Below, piece by piece: positions 37,195-45,519 of a DNA stretch of 64,000 nt. Position 1 is the stretch's first letter, and the number at the start of each line of letters is the position of its first letter. The stretch covers positions 310,001 through 374,000 of the forward strand of contig PQKR01000004.1 in the NCBI GenBank assembly GCA_002918705.1, in the 5' to 3' direction. The translations under genes and the position numbers were made by a program. The notes below the pieces were generated by a model. The model was not told the DNA's origin and made no database searches. It was given only the letters and a program-made list of their open reading frames with translations. Source of the stretch: Escherichia sp. ESNIH1 (GTDB taxonomy: Bacteria; Pseudomonadota; Gammaproteobacteria; Enterobacterales; Enterobacteriaceae).

Positions 37195-37860
37195 ATGCTT
37201 GATTTGGAAAAGGCGCAGCGTCTGAGCCTCACTCAGCAGGTTGAAGTTAGTTTAAAAAATGCGTTAATCGTCGGGGCACTGAAGCCTGGCGCACGCCTGA
37301 TTACGAAAGAGATTGCCGATCAGCTCGGCACCAGCATTACGCCCGTGCGCGAGGCATTATTGCGTTTAGTTTCAGCGGGCGCGTTGCATGCTACCCCGGC
37401 CCAGGCTTTTCTGGTTCCGGAAGTCAGCCAGCAGACCTTTATCGAAATTACAGAAATTCGTAAGCGGCTTGAATCAATGGCCGTCAGCGCAGCCTGTAGC
37501 AAAATGACTGAGGATAAGCTGCGCCAGCTGCGGCTGTTGGCGAATACCTTTAACGAATCCAGGGGGGGCGGGAACGTGGAGCAGGCTCTGCAGGCCAACC
37601 GCACCTTCCGGTTTCGCCTTTACGAATGTGCTGAAATGCCAACGCTGTTCTCATTGATCGAGCAGCTGTGGGTACGTATTGGGCCATGCTTTAACTATCT
37701 CTATCCGATTTCAGACGATCTGGCAAAGGGTCACCATGACTATGCCGATCTCTTAGAGGCGCTGGAAAGAGGCGACAGTGAGGCCTGCCAAAACTCTATC
37801 CTCTGCGTTATTGATATGGGCGTGAACATCGTTCAGCAGCAATATAAAAGCGCGCCTTAG
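37195..37860 (+). CDS. mcbR: McbR (YncC), GntR/FadR-family regulator
   Basis: A 221-residue regulator, equal in length to E. coli McbR, with an N-terminal winged helix (LITKEIADQLGTSITPVREALLRL, about residues 36-59) and a C-terminal all-helical FCD ligand domain (about 80-215). It is noticeably more diverged from E. coli than its neighbours, especially in the FCD domain, so the ligand may differ. E. coli McbR represses the biofilm gene mcbA. ATG 37195 is preferred because the AGGA site is 7 nt upstream; ATG 37189 is too close to it. Confidence 0.85.
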   Translation: MLDLEKAQRLSLTQQVEVSLKNALIVGALKPGARLITKEIADQLGTSITPVREALLRLVSAGALHATPAQAFLVPEVSQQTFIEITEIRKRLESMAVSAACSKMTEDKLRQLRLLANTFNESRGGGNVEQALQANRTFRFRLYECAEMPTLFSLIEQLWVRIGPCFNYLYPISDDLAKGHHDYADLLEALERGDSEACQNSILCVIDMGVNIVQQQYKSAP

Positions 37861-37962
37861 CCACTCTTTTGCACCCTTTAGTCCGTGCATCCCTGATGAG
37901 TTTGCCTCAGGGAGGCACCTCCACTCTATTTTCACTCCTCTTCACGCCGATAATAGCCTGCA

Positions 37963-38000
37963 ATAAAAAAATGCCCGGTAGCGTTTTGGCTACCGGGCAT
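37963..38000 (-). terminator. Terminator of pqqU
   Basis: A 12-bp stem (ATGCCCGGTAGC with GCTACCGGGCAT, 6-nt loop), read leftward, is followed by a run of six T residues. It lies 19 bp after the pqqU stop. Confidence 0.85.
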
Positions 38001-38019
38001 TAGCAGAGGCTATTACACG

Positions 38020-40128
38020 TTATTCGAAACGGTACGCCACGGAGAGGCCTACGCCATAGTTACGGCCCGGGGCCGGTTCGTAGTAGCGACCGTTGGACTC
38101 ATTAACGATCACCGATCCGACATACTCTTTATCGAACAGGTTATCGACGCGGCCAAACACATCCAGCATCCAGTTGTTGTAGTTGAACTTGTAGCCGGTA
38201 TTCAGCCCTACGGTGGTGTAAGAAGGCGCTTTTGCCGTATTCTCATCGTTGGCTTCAATGTCGCTCATGTAGCGCATATCAGCCCCCGCGTACCAGCCGC
38301 TCTCCGGCACATAGCCAAGGGAGGCGAAGCCCATGTTGCGCGCGATACCAGGCATCCGGTTACCGTTGCAGTTGTCATCGCTGCAGACGTTGGTGCGGTA
38401 GGTCGCATCCAGATAGGTCCATGCCATCTTCAGTCGCCAGTCGCCGGCAAACTGCTGATCAAGAGAGAGCTCAGCACCCTGACGGCGGGTTTTCCCGGCG
38501 TTTTTGTAGGTGGTACGGCCGCCGCTGCTGGTATCGGTCACGATTTCGTTATCGGTCATGGTCTGGAACAGCGCTGCGGTAAACAGACCGTTGCCGACGC
38601 GGGTCTTGCTGCCGATCTCATAGGTGTCGTTAGTTGACGGCTGAAGATTAAAGTTCAGGCCGCTCTGATTATTGGCACGGTAGGAGAGCTCGTTAATGGT
38701 TGGCGTCTCGAAGCCACGGCCTGCGGCGGCGTAGACGTTCCAGGCATCGGTCACTGCATACTTCAGCGCACCGGCCGGGAGCCATTCGTGGTAGCTCGCT
38801 TCGCCGCTGTCGTCGCCGTTGGCGGCGGTCACGTAGTGGTCGTTAGAGTCAAACCAGACCGAGCTGTAGCGCACCCCGGCATCCAGCGAGAGCTTGTCGG
38901 TCAGCTGCCAGCGAGACTGCATATAGGGATCCGCGTTCCACATCAGGTTACGCTCGTTGCGGCGCAGGTTACCTTTCTGACCATAGTCCGGCGTGCCGTT
39001 ATTCATCACGAAGTTCTCGAAACCTTTACGATCTTCGCTCATGTTTTCGTAGTTCAGACCGGTAGTGATGGTCACCGGCACCAGCAGTTCGCCACGGTGG
39101 GTCCAGCGGGTATCGATCCCCTGGTAGTGGCGGCTTAGGTCAATCACCCCGCCCGCATGGGTGGGATTAAGCTGCGGTGCGCGCGGAATCGACTGGTACT
39201 GGGTGGTTTCACGCTCGCCTGCGTACATCATCACGCTTAAGTCATCCTGCTCGCTCAGCTGGCGCTCGTAGCGCAGGCCAGCCTGGGTCTGCTTGATGGT
39301 CTTGCGGGTGTTGTACTGATCGGCGCGCGGGGCCTGGTGCGGATCCTGCTTCCACTCCTGCTCGGTCAGGCCGCCCGGATCGTCCGCTTTGATATCGACG
39401 CTGTTAAAGATCAGGCTCAGCTTGCTGACGTCATCGATGCGCACGCCGAGTTTGGCGTTAGCCAGGTTTTTACGCGCGCCGCTGTGGTCGCGGTAGCCGC
39501 TGGTGATGAAACGGGTAGAGGAGACGGTATAGTCCACGTCGCCTGCCTGAGTCCCGTCTCCCATCGCACCGGTGGCCTTCAGGCCGTAGCGCCAGCTACC
39601 GTAGCTGCCGTAGTAACTGCTGGCTTCGATGGTCGTCGGCTGCTGGCCAGTTTCCGTGGTGACGTTAACTACGCCGCCAGAGGCGTTGCCGTACAGGGCA
39701 GAGAAGGGACCGCGCAGCACCTCTACGCTCTCGACGCTATTGAGATCGATATTGGAGGTCTGTCCCTGGCCGTCCGGCATGGTTGCCGGGATCCCATCGA
39801 CATACATGCGAATGCCGCGCACGCCGTAGGTAGAGCGGGAGCCGAAGCCACGCATAGAGAGCTGGAGATCCTGAGCGTAGTTCTGACGGTTCTGGATCTG
39901 CAACCCCGGCACGCCGGTCAGCGACTCGGAGAGGTTAACGCGCGGGGCGGCATGACGCATCTCTTCCCTGTTGACCACGCTGACGGCGGCGGGCGTATCC
40001 AGTTCGGACACGGTCTGCGGCGTGGCGCTGACGATCAGGGTCTGCTCATCGGCGGCAAAAGCATAGCCGCAGGCGGCTGGTAGCAGCAAAAAGGGGAGGG
40101 TGGCGTGCGTGATAGCAATGATTTTCAT
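38020..40128 (-). CDS. pqqU: PqqU (YncD), TonB-dependent outer-membrane receptor
   Basis: A 702-residue TonB-dependent receptor matching E. coli YncD, shown to import the cofactor pyrroloquinoline quinone. Order: signal peptide (1-25), TonB-box-like QTLIVSATP at the mature N-terminus, plug domain (about 40-150, with NLSESLTGVPGLQIQNRQ), then the 22-strand barrel ending in the terminal Phe-Glu of GVGLSVAYRFE. A palindrome lies just upstream and a strong terminator just downstream. It is divergent from yncE. Confidence 0.93.
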   Translation of the reverse strand: MKIIAITHATLPFLLLPAACGYAFAADEQTLIVSATPQTVSELDTPAAVSVVNREEMRHAAPRVNLSESLTGVPGLQIQNRQNYAQDLQLSMRGFGSRSTYGVRGIRMYVDGIPATMPDGQGQTSNIDLNSVESVEVLRGPFSALYGNASGGVVNVTTETGQQPTTIEASSYYGSYGSWRYGLKATGAMGDGTQAGDVDYTVSSTRFITSGYRDHSGARKNLANAKLGVRIDDVSKLSLIFNSVDIKADDPGGLTEQEWKQDPHQAPRADQYNTRKTIKQTQAGLRYERQLSEQDDLSVMMYAGERETTQYQSIPRAPQLNPTHAGGVIDLSRHYQGIDTRWTHRGELLVPVTITTGLNYENMSEDRKGFENFVMNNGTPDYGQKGNLRRNERNLMWNADPYMQSRWQLTDKLSLDAGVRYSSVWFDSNDHYVTAANGDDSGEASYHEWLPAGALKYAVTDAWNVYAAAGRGFETPTINELSYRANNQSGLNFNLQPSTNDTYEIGSKTRVGNGLFTAALFQTMTDNEIVTDTSSGGRTTYKNAGKTRRQGAELSLDQQFAGDWRLKMAWTYLDATYRTNVCSDDNCNGNRMPGIARNMGFASLGYVPESGWYAGADMRYMSDIEANDENTAKAPSYTTVGLNTGYKFNYNNWMLDVFGRVDNLFDKEYVGSVIVNESNGRYYEPAPGRNYGVGLSVAYRFE

Positions 40129-40162
40129 TAGAGGAACCGGTTAAATAAAACGAACCAAATGG

Positions 40163-40180
40163 AACATGTGTGCACATGTT
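40163..40180. promoter_or_regulatory. 8-2-8 palindrome upstream of pqqU
   Basis: AACATGTG-TG-CACATGTT is a perfect inverted repeat 34-52 bp upstream of the pqqU start, in operator position. The regulator is unknown. Confidence 0.5.
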
Positions 40181-40303
40181 ACTGTTTTTGTAAAAATTAT
40201 GAAAACGTTAACGGCACGTAGTGTTAATTGGTGTATCCAGGTGTGTATGAAGAAATTATGGAGATCATGGCCCAGCTGGCAAGAAAGACTCTACATTTTA
40301 CAA

Positions 40304-40322
40304 ATTAATGATTATTATTCGC
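40304..40322. promoter_or_regulatory. Candidate Fur box upstream of yncE
   Basis: The 19-mer ATTAATGATTATTATTCGC matches about 14 of 19 positions of the Fur consensus. It lies 43-62 bp before yncE, a gene known to be iron-repressed in E. coli. Confidence 0.55.
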
Positions 40323-40365
40323 ATTTGTAACATACGAATGGGTTAGTTAATCAAAGGGAGTCGTC

Positions 40366-41427
40366 ATGTTTTTACGTCAATTAAGCTCGCCACGCCTGCG
40401 TGGTTCACTGTTCCTCGGCTCACTGCTGCTGGCGGGTACGTTTAACGCCAGCGCGGCGGAGGAGATGCTGCGTAAGCCAGTGGGTAAGGGCGCATACGAA
40501 ATGGCGTTCAGCCAGCAGGAGAATGCGCTGTGGGTCGCTACCACCCAGAGCCGCAAGATGGATAAGGGCGGGGTGATCTACCGTCTCGATCCCGCTACGC
40601 TGAATATCACCCAGGCCATCCACAACGATCTCAAGCCGTTTGGTGCAACCATCAATAATCAAACCCAGACGCTGTGGTTCGGCAACACGACCAATAGCGC
40701 GGTGACCGCCGTCGACGCGAAAACAGGCGAGGTGAAAGGCCGTCTGGTGCTCGACGATCGCAAACGCTCCGAGACGGTGCGTCCGCTGCAGCCGCGCGAG
40801 CTGGCGGTAGATGAAACCACCAATACCGTGTACATCACCGGCATCGGCAAGGAGAGCGTGATCTGGGCCGTTGATGGCGAAACGCTGAAGCTGAAAAATA
40901 CGATTACCGGCACGGGCACGTTCAGCACCGGACTGGCGATTGATGCGGCGGCGAAACGCCTCTATACCACTAACGGCGACGGCGAGCTGATCGCTATCGA
41001 TACCGTCAGCAATAAGATCCTCTCCCGCCAGAAGGTGCTCGACGATGGCAAAGAGCACTTCTATCTCAACCTGAGCCTCGACACCGCCGGACAGCGGGCA
41101 TTCATTACCGACTCGAAGCAGGCGGAGGTGCTGGTGGTGAATCTGCGCGATGGCAAGGTGCTGGCGAAGGTCGCCGCGCCGGAGTCGCTGGCGGTGCTGT
41201 TTAACCCGGCCCGCAACGAAGCCTACGTAACCCACCGCAAGGCGGGCAAGGTGAGCGTGATCGATGCGAAGAGCTACAAGGTGGTGAAGACGTTTGATAC
41301 ACCGACCTACCCGAACAGCCTGGCGCTCTCCGCCGATGGCAAAACGCTGTACGTGAGCGTGAAGCAGGCCTCTACCCGCGAGAAAGAGGCCACCGATCCG
41401 GATGATGTGATCCGCATTGCGCTGTAA
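40366..41427 (+). CDS. yncE: YncE, periplasmic seven-bladed beta-propeller protein
   Basis: A 353-residue secreted protein with a signal peptide (about 1-31, ending NASAAEE) followed by repeated YVTN-type beta-propeller blades (for example NTVYITGIGKESVIWAVDGE and NEAYVTHRKAGKVSVIDAK). It matches E. coli YncE, an iron-repressed periplasmic protein reported to bind single-stranded DNA; its role is unclear. The Fur-like box upstream fits iron regulation. It ends at a terminator shared with ansP. Confidence 0.92.
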   Translation: MFLRQLSSPRLRGSLFLGSLLLAGTFNASAAEEMLRKPVGKGAYEMAFSQQENALWVATTQSRKMDKGGVIYRLDPATLNITQAIHNDLKPFGATINNQTQTLWFGNTTNSAVTAVDAKTGEVKGRLVLDDRKRSETVRPLQPRELAVDETTNTVYITGIGKESVIWAVDGETLKLKNTITGTGTFSTGLAIDAAAKRLYTTNGDGELIAIDTVSNKILSRQKVLDDGKEHFYLNLSLDTAGQRAFITDSKQAEVLVVNLRDGKVLAKVAAPESLAVLFNPARNEAYVTHRKAGKVSVIDAKSYKVVKTFDTPTYPNSLALSADGKTLYVSVKQASTREKEATDPDDVIRIAL

Positions 41428-41439
41428 GGTTTGATAAAA

Positions 41440-41473
41440 AATGCCCGACAGGATTGCCGGGCATTGTTTTTAA
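41440..41473. terminator. Bidirectional terminator between yncE and ansP
   Basis: An 8-bp stem (AATGCCCG with CGGGCATT) is followed by GTTTTT on the plus strand and preceded by an A-run that gives T residues on the minus strand. It serves both convergent genes. Confidence 0.85.
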
Positions 41474-41491
41474 TAAGTTCTTCAGAAAGGA

Positions 41492-42988
41492 TTAGCTGGA
41501 CGTTTTCTCAACCAGCACGGCGCTTTCTGCCGTCTCTTCCACATGCACCGGCGCGGTGCTGTGGATTTCATGTACCCGCTTACGCACGGCATACCAGCCC
41601 ACGACCAGCAGGACCGCAATCACGGGAAGCGATGCAATGGTGTAGGTCCCGTTCGGATAGTCAAACGCCATCAGCACCAGCACGCTCAGCAGGAACAGCA
41701 GCGTCAGCCATGAGGTCACCGGTGCGCCCGGCAGCTTGAAGCTCACGTCCGCGGCTTTGCCCTCTTTGATGGCTTTACGCAGGCGCATCTGGCACACCAC
41801 GATAAAGGCCCACGAGGCGATAATGCCCAGCGCGGCGACGTTCAGCACAATCTCAAACACGCTGGCCGGAACCAGATAGTTCAGCACCACGCCGAAGACG
41901 TAGATCGCCAGCGTTGCCAGGATGCCCGCATAGGGAACATGCTGCTTGCTCATTTTCGACATAAACTTCGGCGCTGAGCCACCCATCGACATGGAGCGCA
42001 GAATACGGCCCGTGGAGTAGAGACCTGAGTTGAGGCTGGAGAGCGCGGCGGTCAGCACCACCATGTTCATTACGTCGCCAATGTAAGGCACGCCCAGCTT
42101 GCTGAAGAAGGTCACAAACGGGCTCTGTCCGGCCTGATAGGCATTCCACGGCAGCAGCAGCACCAGCAGAACCACGGAGCCAACGTAGAACAGGCCGATA
42201 CGCCAGATCACGCTGTTGATCGCCTTCGGCACCATCGTCTGTGGATCTTTACACTCGCCCGCCGCCGTACCGACCAGCTCGATAGAGGCGAAGGCGAAGA
42301 CCACACCCTGCACCAGCACGAGCGCAGGCAGCAGGCCGTGCGGGAAGAAGCCGCCATTATCGGTAATCAGGTGGAAACCGGTAGTGCCACCATCCAGCGG
42401 TTTACCGGTGCCGAGGAAGATGGTGCCCACGACCAGGAAAACCACGATAGCCAGCACCTTCACCAGCGCAAACCAGAACTCCATCTCGGCGAACCACTTC
42501 ACGCCGATCATGTTCATGGTGCCGACGATAGCCAGCGCGCCAAGGGCGAAGACCCACTGCGGCACGTCGCCAAACGCGCCCCAGTAGTGCATATAGAGCG
42601 CAACGGCGGTGATATCCACGATGCCGGTCATCGCCCAGTTGATAAAGTACATCCAGCCGGCAACGAACGCTGCTTTCTCACCGAGGAACTCACGGGCATA
42701 GGAGACAAAGCTACCGCTGGAGGGGCGATGCAGTACCAGCTCGCCCAGCGCGCGGAGAATAAAGAAAGAGAAGATGCCACATACCAGATAGACGATGGCA
42801 AGAGAGGGGCCTGCCATCTGCAGGCGTGCGCCCGCACCGAGAAATAACCCTGTACCAATCGCGCCGCCAATAGCGATCATCTGCACCTGGCGGTTACCCA
42901 TCGCTTGCTTATACCCCTCTTCGTGCGAGTTAAGCCAGCGGCGTTTTGCAGCCTGATGCTCTGCTGCGCTGTTGTTGCTGTTTTTCAT
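41492..42988 (-). CDS. ansP: AnsP, L-asparagine permease
   Basis: A 498-residue amino acid-polyamine-organocation transporter with about 12 membrane segments, matching E. coli AnsP (499 residues). The family signature GGAIGTGLFLGAGARLQMAGPS lies in segment 1, and the conserved GELVLHRPSSGSFVSYAREFLG follows segment 2. It imports asparagine with protons. The tail is acidic and variable. Confidence 0.94.
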   Translation of the reverse strand: MKNSNNSAAEHQAAKRRWLNSHEEGYKQAMGNRQVQMIAIGGAIGTGLFLGAGARLQMAGPSLAIVYLVCGIFSFFILRALGELVLHRPSSGSFVSYAREFLGEKAAFVAGWMYFINWAMTGIVDITAVALYMHYWGAFGDVPQWVFALGALAIVGTMNMIGVKWFAEMEFWFALVKVLAIVVFLVVGTIFLGTGKPLDGGTTGFHLITDNGGFFPHGLLPALVLVQGVVFAFASIELVGTAAGECKDPQTMVPKAINSVIWRIGLFYVGSVVLLVLLLPWNAYQAGQSPFVTFFSKLGVPYIGDVMNMVVLTAALSSLNSGLYSTGRILRSMSMGGSAPKFMSKMSKQHVPYAGILATLAIYVFGVVLNYLVPASVFEIVLNVAALGIIASWAFIVVCQMRLRKAIKEGKAADVSFKLPGAPVTSWLTLLFLLSVLVLMAFDYPNGTYTIASLPVIAVLLVVGWYAVRKRVHEIHSTAPVHVEETAESAVLVEKTSS

Positions 42989-43373
42989 TGCGTTACCTGT
43001 TGACCTGTCTGAATCATCGAGGATGTTTTCATCCGACCAGTGCGAAACAAACGTTTGCCCTGGCGAATAAATATGCTGTCTTTCCCGCTATTTTGCGGAT
43101 AGATAAGACGAAACATGGCGCAGCATCCTACCTGCAATTGATAAGCGACGCAAAAGATACCCAGCGAAAATTGAGCGCTGTCGCGTGAATTTGTGTGGTC
43201 AGAGGAGAGGGTCCTGTCGATACGATTCAGCGCCAGAGGATTGATGCTGTCAGGAAGCGCACAGGGAGGCCGCGACTTAGCCACTTTTTAGCTAATTAAA
43301 TGTAAATTAATTGTTTCACAGACGTTTCCTGACCTTTTACTAATAGGGCATGTTTCCTCATCTGAGCGTACGC
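42989..43373. other. 385 bp intergenic region between ansP and the monooxygenase operon
   Basis: This divergent gap holds the ansP promoter and that of the 43.4-50.9 kb operon. No gene or RNA is recognised. An AT-rich inverted repeat (AATTAA, 7 bp, TTAATT) at 43294-43312 sits about 60-80 bp before the first monooxygenase gene and could be a regulator site. No convincing -35/-10 pair could be fixed by eye. Confidence 0.6.
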
Positions 43374-44408
43374 ATGTCATATCGAATTAGTCTGCTGGAT
43401 AAAAGCCCCATCGCCGATGGCGAAACGGCAACGGAGGCGCTGGCCCGCACCCTGCAGCTGGCGAAGCTGGCCGAAGAGTGGGGCTATCACCGCTTCTGGA
43501 TCGCTGAACACCATAATACGCCCCAGCTGGCCAGCCCGTCGCCGGAGCTGGTCATCGCCTGGATCATCGGCCAGACCCGCCAGATCCGCGTCGGCTCTGG
43601 CGGCGTGATGCTGCAACACTACAGCCCCTACAAAGTTGCGGAAAACTTTAATCTTCTCGCCACGCTGGCACCGGGACGTATCGATCTCGGGGTAGGCAAA
43701 GCGCCTGGCGGCCTGCCGCTCTCCACCCGCGCGCTTCAGCAGGGATTGGATCCGGAGCGAGTGGGCACCTTTGCCGACAAGCTGGCCCAGCTCGACAACT
43801 GGCTCTCCCTCTCCGTTAACGATCGTCAGCAGGAGAGTCTGCTGGCAACGCCGGTACCACCTCACCGTGCCGACGGTTTTCTACTGGGGGCGAGCGTTGA
43901 GAGCGCCCGTCTGGCGGCCACCCTTGACTGGAACTTTGTCTTTGCCGCTCACCTGAACGGAGACAAAGCCCTGCTGCGCGAGGTGCTCACCACATGGCAG
44001 GCCCACAGCCAGCGCAACACGATAGTGGCGGTGCAGGCAATCGTTGCCGAAAGCGATGCCGACGCGCAGGCGCTGGCGCAGGAGATTGAGCTGTGGGGCG
44101 TGGAGCTGGAGAACGGTCAGCGCGTCACGGTAGCCAGCCAGGAGCAGGCTCAGGCGTTTGCCCGTCAGGCAGGCAGCCCGGCGAAGCAGATTGTGCGTCG
44201 GGACTCCTCGGCGCTGGTAGGCACGGCAGAGACGGTGCTGGCCGGGCTGAACGCCCTACACCATGCGTGGGGCATTAACGAATTTATTATCGATACGCCG
44301 ATTACCGGGGCGGCAGCGCGGATCAACTCCCTTCGCCTGCTGGCTGAGGCGTGGTCGCAGGAGAAGCATGTTACGGAGGAGGCAGAATGCATTTTGCACA
44401 ACAGCTAA
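43374..44408 (+). CDS. Luciferase-like flavin monooxygenase (MsnO8-type)
   Basis: A 344-residue LLM-class flavin-dependent monooxygenase, first gene of an eight-gene operon. The opening MSYRISLLDKSPIADGE and the block HRFWIAEHHNTPQLASPSPEL are typical of this TIM-barrel family, which uses reduced FMN and O2; GRIDLGVGKAPGG is a further family motif. The substrate is unknown; context points to a sulfur compound. The start at 43374 matches the family; ATG 43350 is an alternative. The 3' end overlaps the next gene by 22 nt. No flavin reductase is encoded in the operon; yddH at 54.1 kb is a distant candidate. Confidence 0.83.
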   Translation: MSYRISLLDKSPIADGETATEALARTLQLAKLAEEWGYHRFWIAEHHNTPQLASPSPELVIAWIIGQTRQIRVGSGGVMLQHYSPYKVAENFNLLATLAPGRIDLGVGKAPGGLPLSTRALQQGLDPERVGTFADKLAQLDNWLSLSVNDRQQESLLATPVPPHRADGFLLGASVESARLAATLDWNFVFAAHLNGDKALLREVLTTWQAHSQRNTIVAVQAIVAESDADAQALAQEIELWGVELENGQRVTVASQEQAQAFARQAGSPAKQIVRRDSSALVGTAETVLAGLNALHHAWGINEFIIDTPITGAAARINSLRLLAEAWSQEKHVTEEAECILHNS

Positions 44409-45508
44409 TTGAGTGGCGACGCGAGCTGCATGAATACCCGGAGCTGTCGCTTCAGGAGTTTGAGACGACCCGACGGATCCGCCAGTGGTTGGAAAATGCC
44501 GGGCTGCGGCTGCTCCCTTACGATCTACCCACCGGCGTGGTAGTGGAGATCGGTAGCGGTGAGAAGGTCATAGCCCTGCGCGGCGACATCGATGCTCTGC
44601 CCATCGACGAGGCCAGCGGCGTGCCGTTCAGCTCGAAAAATGCCGGCATCATGCATGCCTGCGGCCATGACGTACATACCACCGTGATGCTTGGCGCGGC
44701 GCTGCTGCTCAAGGAGAATGAGCACCGACTGGCGGGCAGGGTGCGCATCCTGTTCCAGCCCGCCGAAGAGAATTTTGGCGGTGCGAAACGGCTGATTAAT
44801 GCAGGCGTACTGAACGGCGTTAGCGCCATCTTCGGCATGCATAACGAACCTGGGCTGCCGGTGGGCGTCTTTGCCACTCGCGGTGGTCCGTTTTATGCCA
44901 ACGTCGATCGCTTTGTCATTCATGTTAAAGGCAAGGGGGCGCACGCCGCTCGTCCACACGAGGGCAATGACGCCATTCTGCTGGCGAGCCAGCTGGTCAA
45001 TGCTTTGCAGAGCGTCGCCAGCCGCAACGTTAACACCCTTGACTCAGTGGTGCTGAGCGTGACGCGCATAGCTGGCGGCAATACCTGGAACGTGCTGCCG
45101 GAGACGGTGGAGTTAGAGGGCACCCTGCGTACCCACGACGTTGAGGTTCAGCAGCAGGTAAAGACGCGCGTCAATGAGATTGCCGCTGGGCTGGGGCAGG
45201 CGTTCGGGGCGGAGATTGTCGTTAGCTGGTTCGACGGCCCCACCGCGCTGGTTAACGACGCGCGCTGGGCCGCCTTTGCCCACGACGTCGCCGACCGCTA
45301 CGGTTATGAAACCCAGCACGCCGGGCTGCATATGGGCGGAGAAGATTTTGCTGTCTATCTACAGCACATTCCCGGTGCCTTTGTCAGCATTGGCAGCGCC
45401 AGCGAGTTTGGCCTGCACCATCCGGCATTTAACCCCGACGAAGAGTCAATTGAAGGTGCGGCACGCTACTTTGCGCTGCTGGCTGAAGAAGCGTTACTGC
45501 AACCCTAA
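44387..45508 (+). CDS. M20-family amidohydrolase (N-acyl amino acid deacylase)
   Basis: A 373-residue metallo-amidohydrolase of the hippurate hydrolase / N-acetyl-amino acid deacetylase group. Visible metal and catalytic motifs: HACGHDVHTTVMLGAALLL (about residue 90), FQPAEENFGGAK, and GLHMGGEDFAVYLQ. The likely job is removal of an N-acetyl group from an amino acid after monooxygenase attack, as YtnL and YxeP do in Bacillus (inference). The start follows GGAGGAGG. It overlaps the first gene and is 11 bp before the third. Confidence 0.85.
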   Translation: MHFAQQLIEWRRELHEYPELSLQEFETTRRIRQWLENAGLRLLPYDLPTGVVVEIGSGEKVIALRGDIDALPIDEASGVPFSSKNAGIMHACGHDVHTTVMLGAALLLKENEHRLAGRVRILFQPAEENFGGAKRLINAGVLNGVSAIFGMHNEPGLPVGVFATRGGPFYANVDRFVIHVKGKGAHAARPHEGNDAILLASQLVNALQSVASRNVNTLDSVVLSVTRIAGGNTWNVLPETVELEGTLRTHDVEVQQQVKTRVNEIAAGLGQAFGAEIVVSWFDGPTALVNDARWAAFAHDVADRYGYETQHAGLHMGGEDFAVYLQHIPGAFVSIGSASEFGLHHPAFNPDEESIEGAARYFALLAEEALLQP

Positions 45509-45519
45509 AAGGATGATCT

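Noticed and set aside
39337-40083. 248-codon plus-strand ORF opposite pqqU
   Set aside because: It lies wholly antisense to a well-recognised receptor gene, has no ribosome site and no recognisable domain; long antisense frames are common in GC-rich genes.
40420-41235. 271-codon minus-strand ORF opposite yncE
   Set aside because: Antisense shadow of the beta-propeller gene with no independent support.
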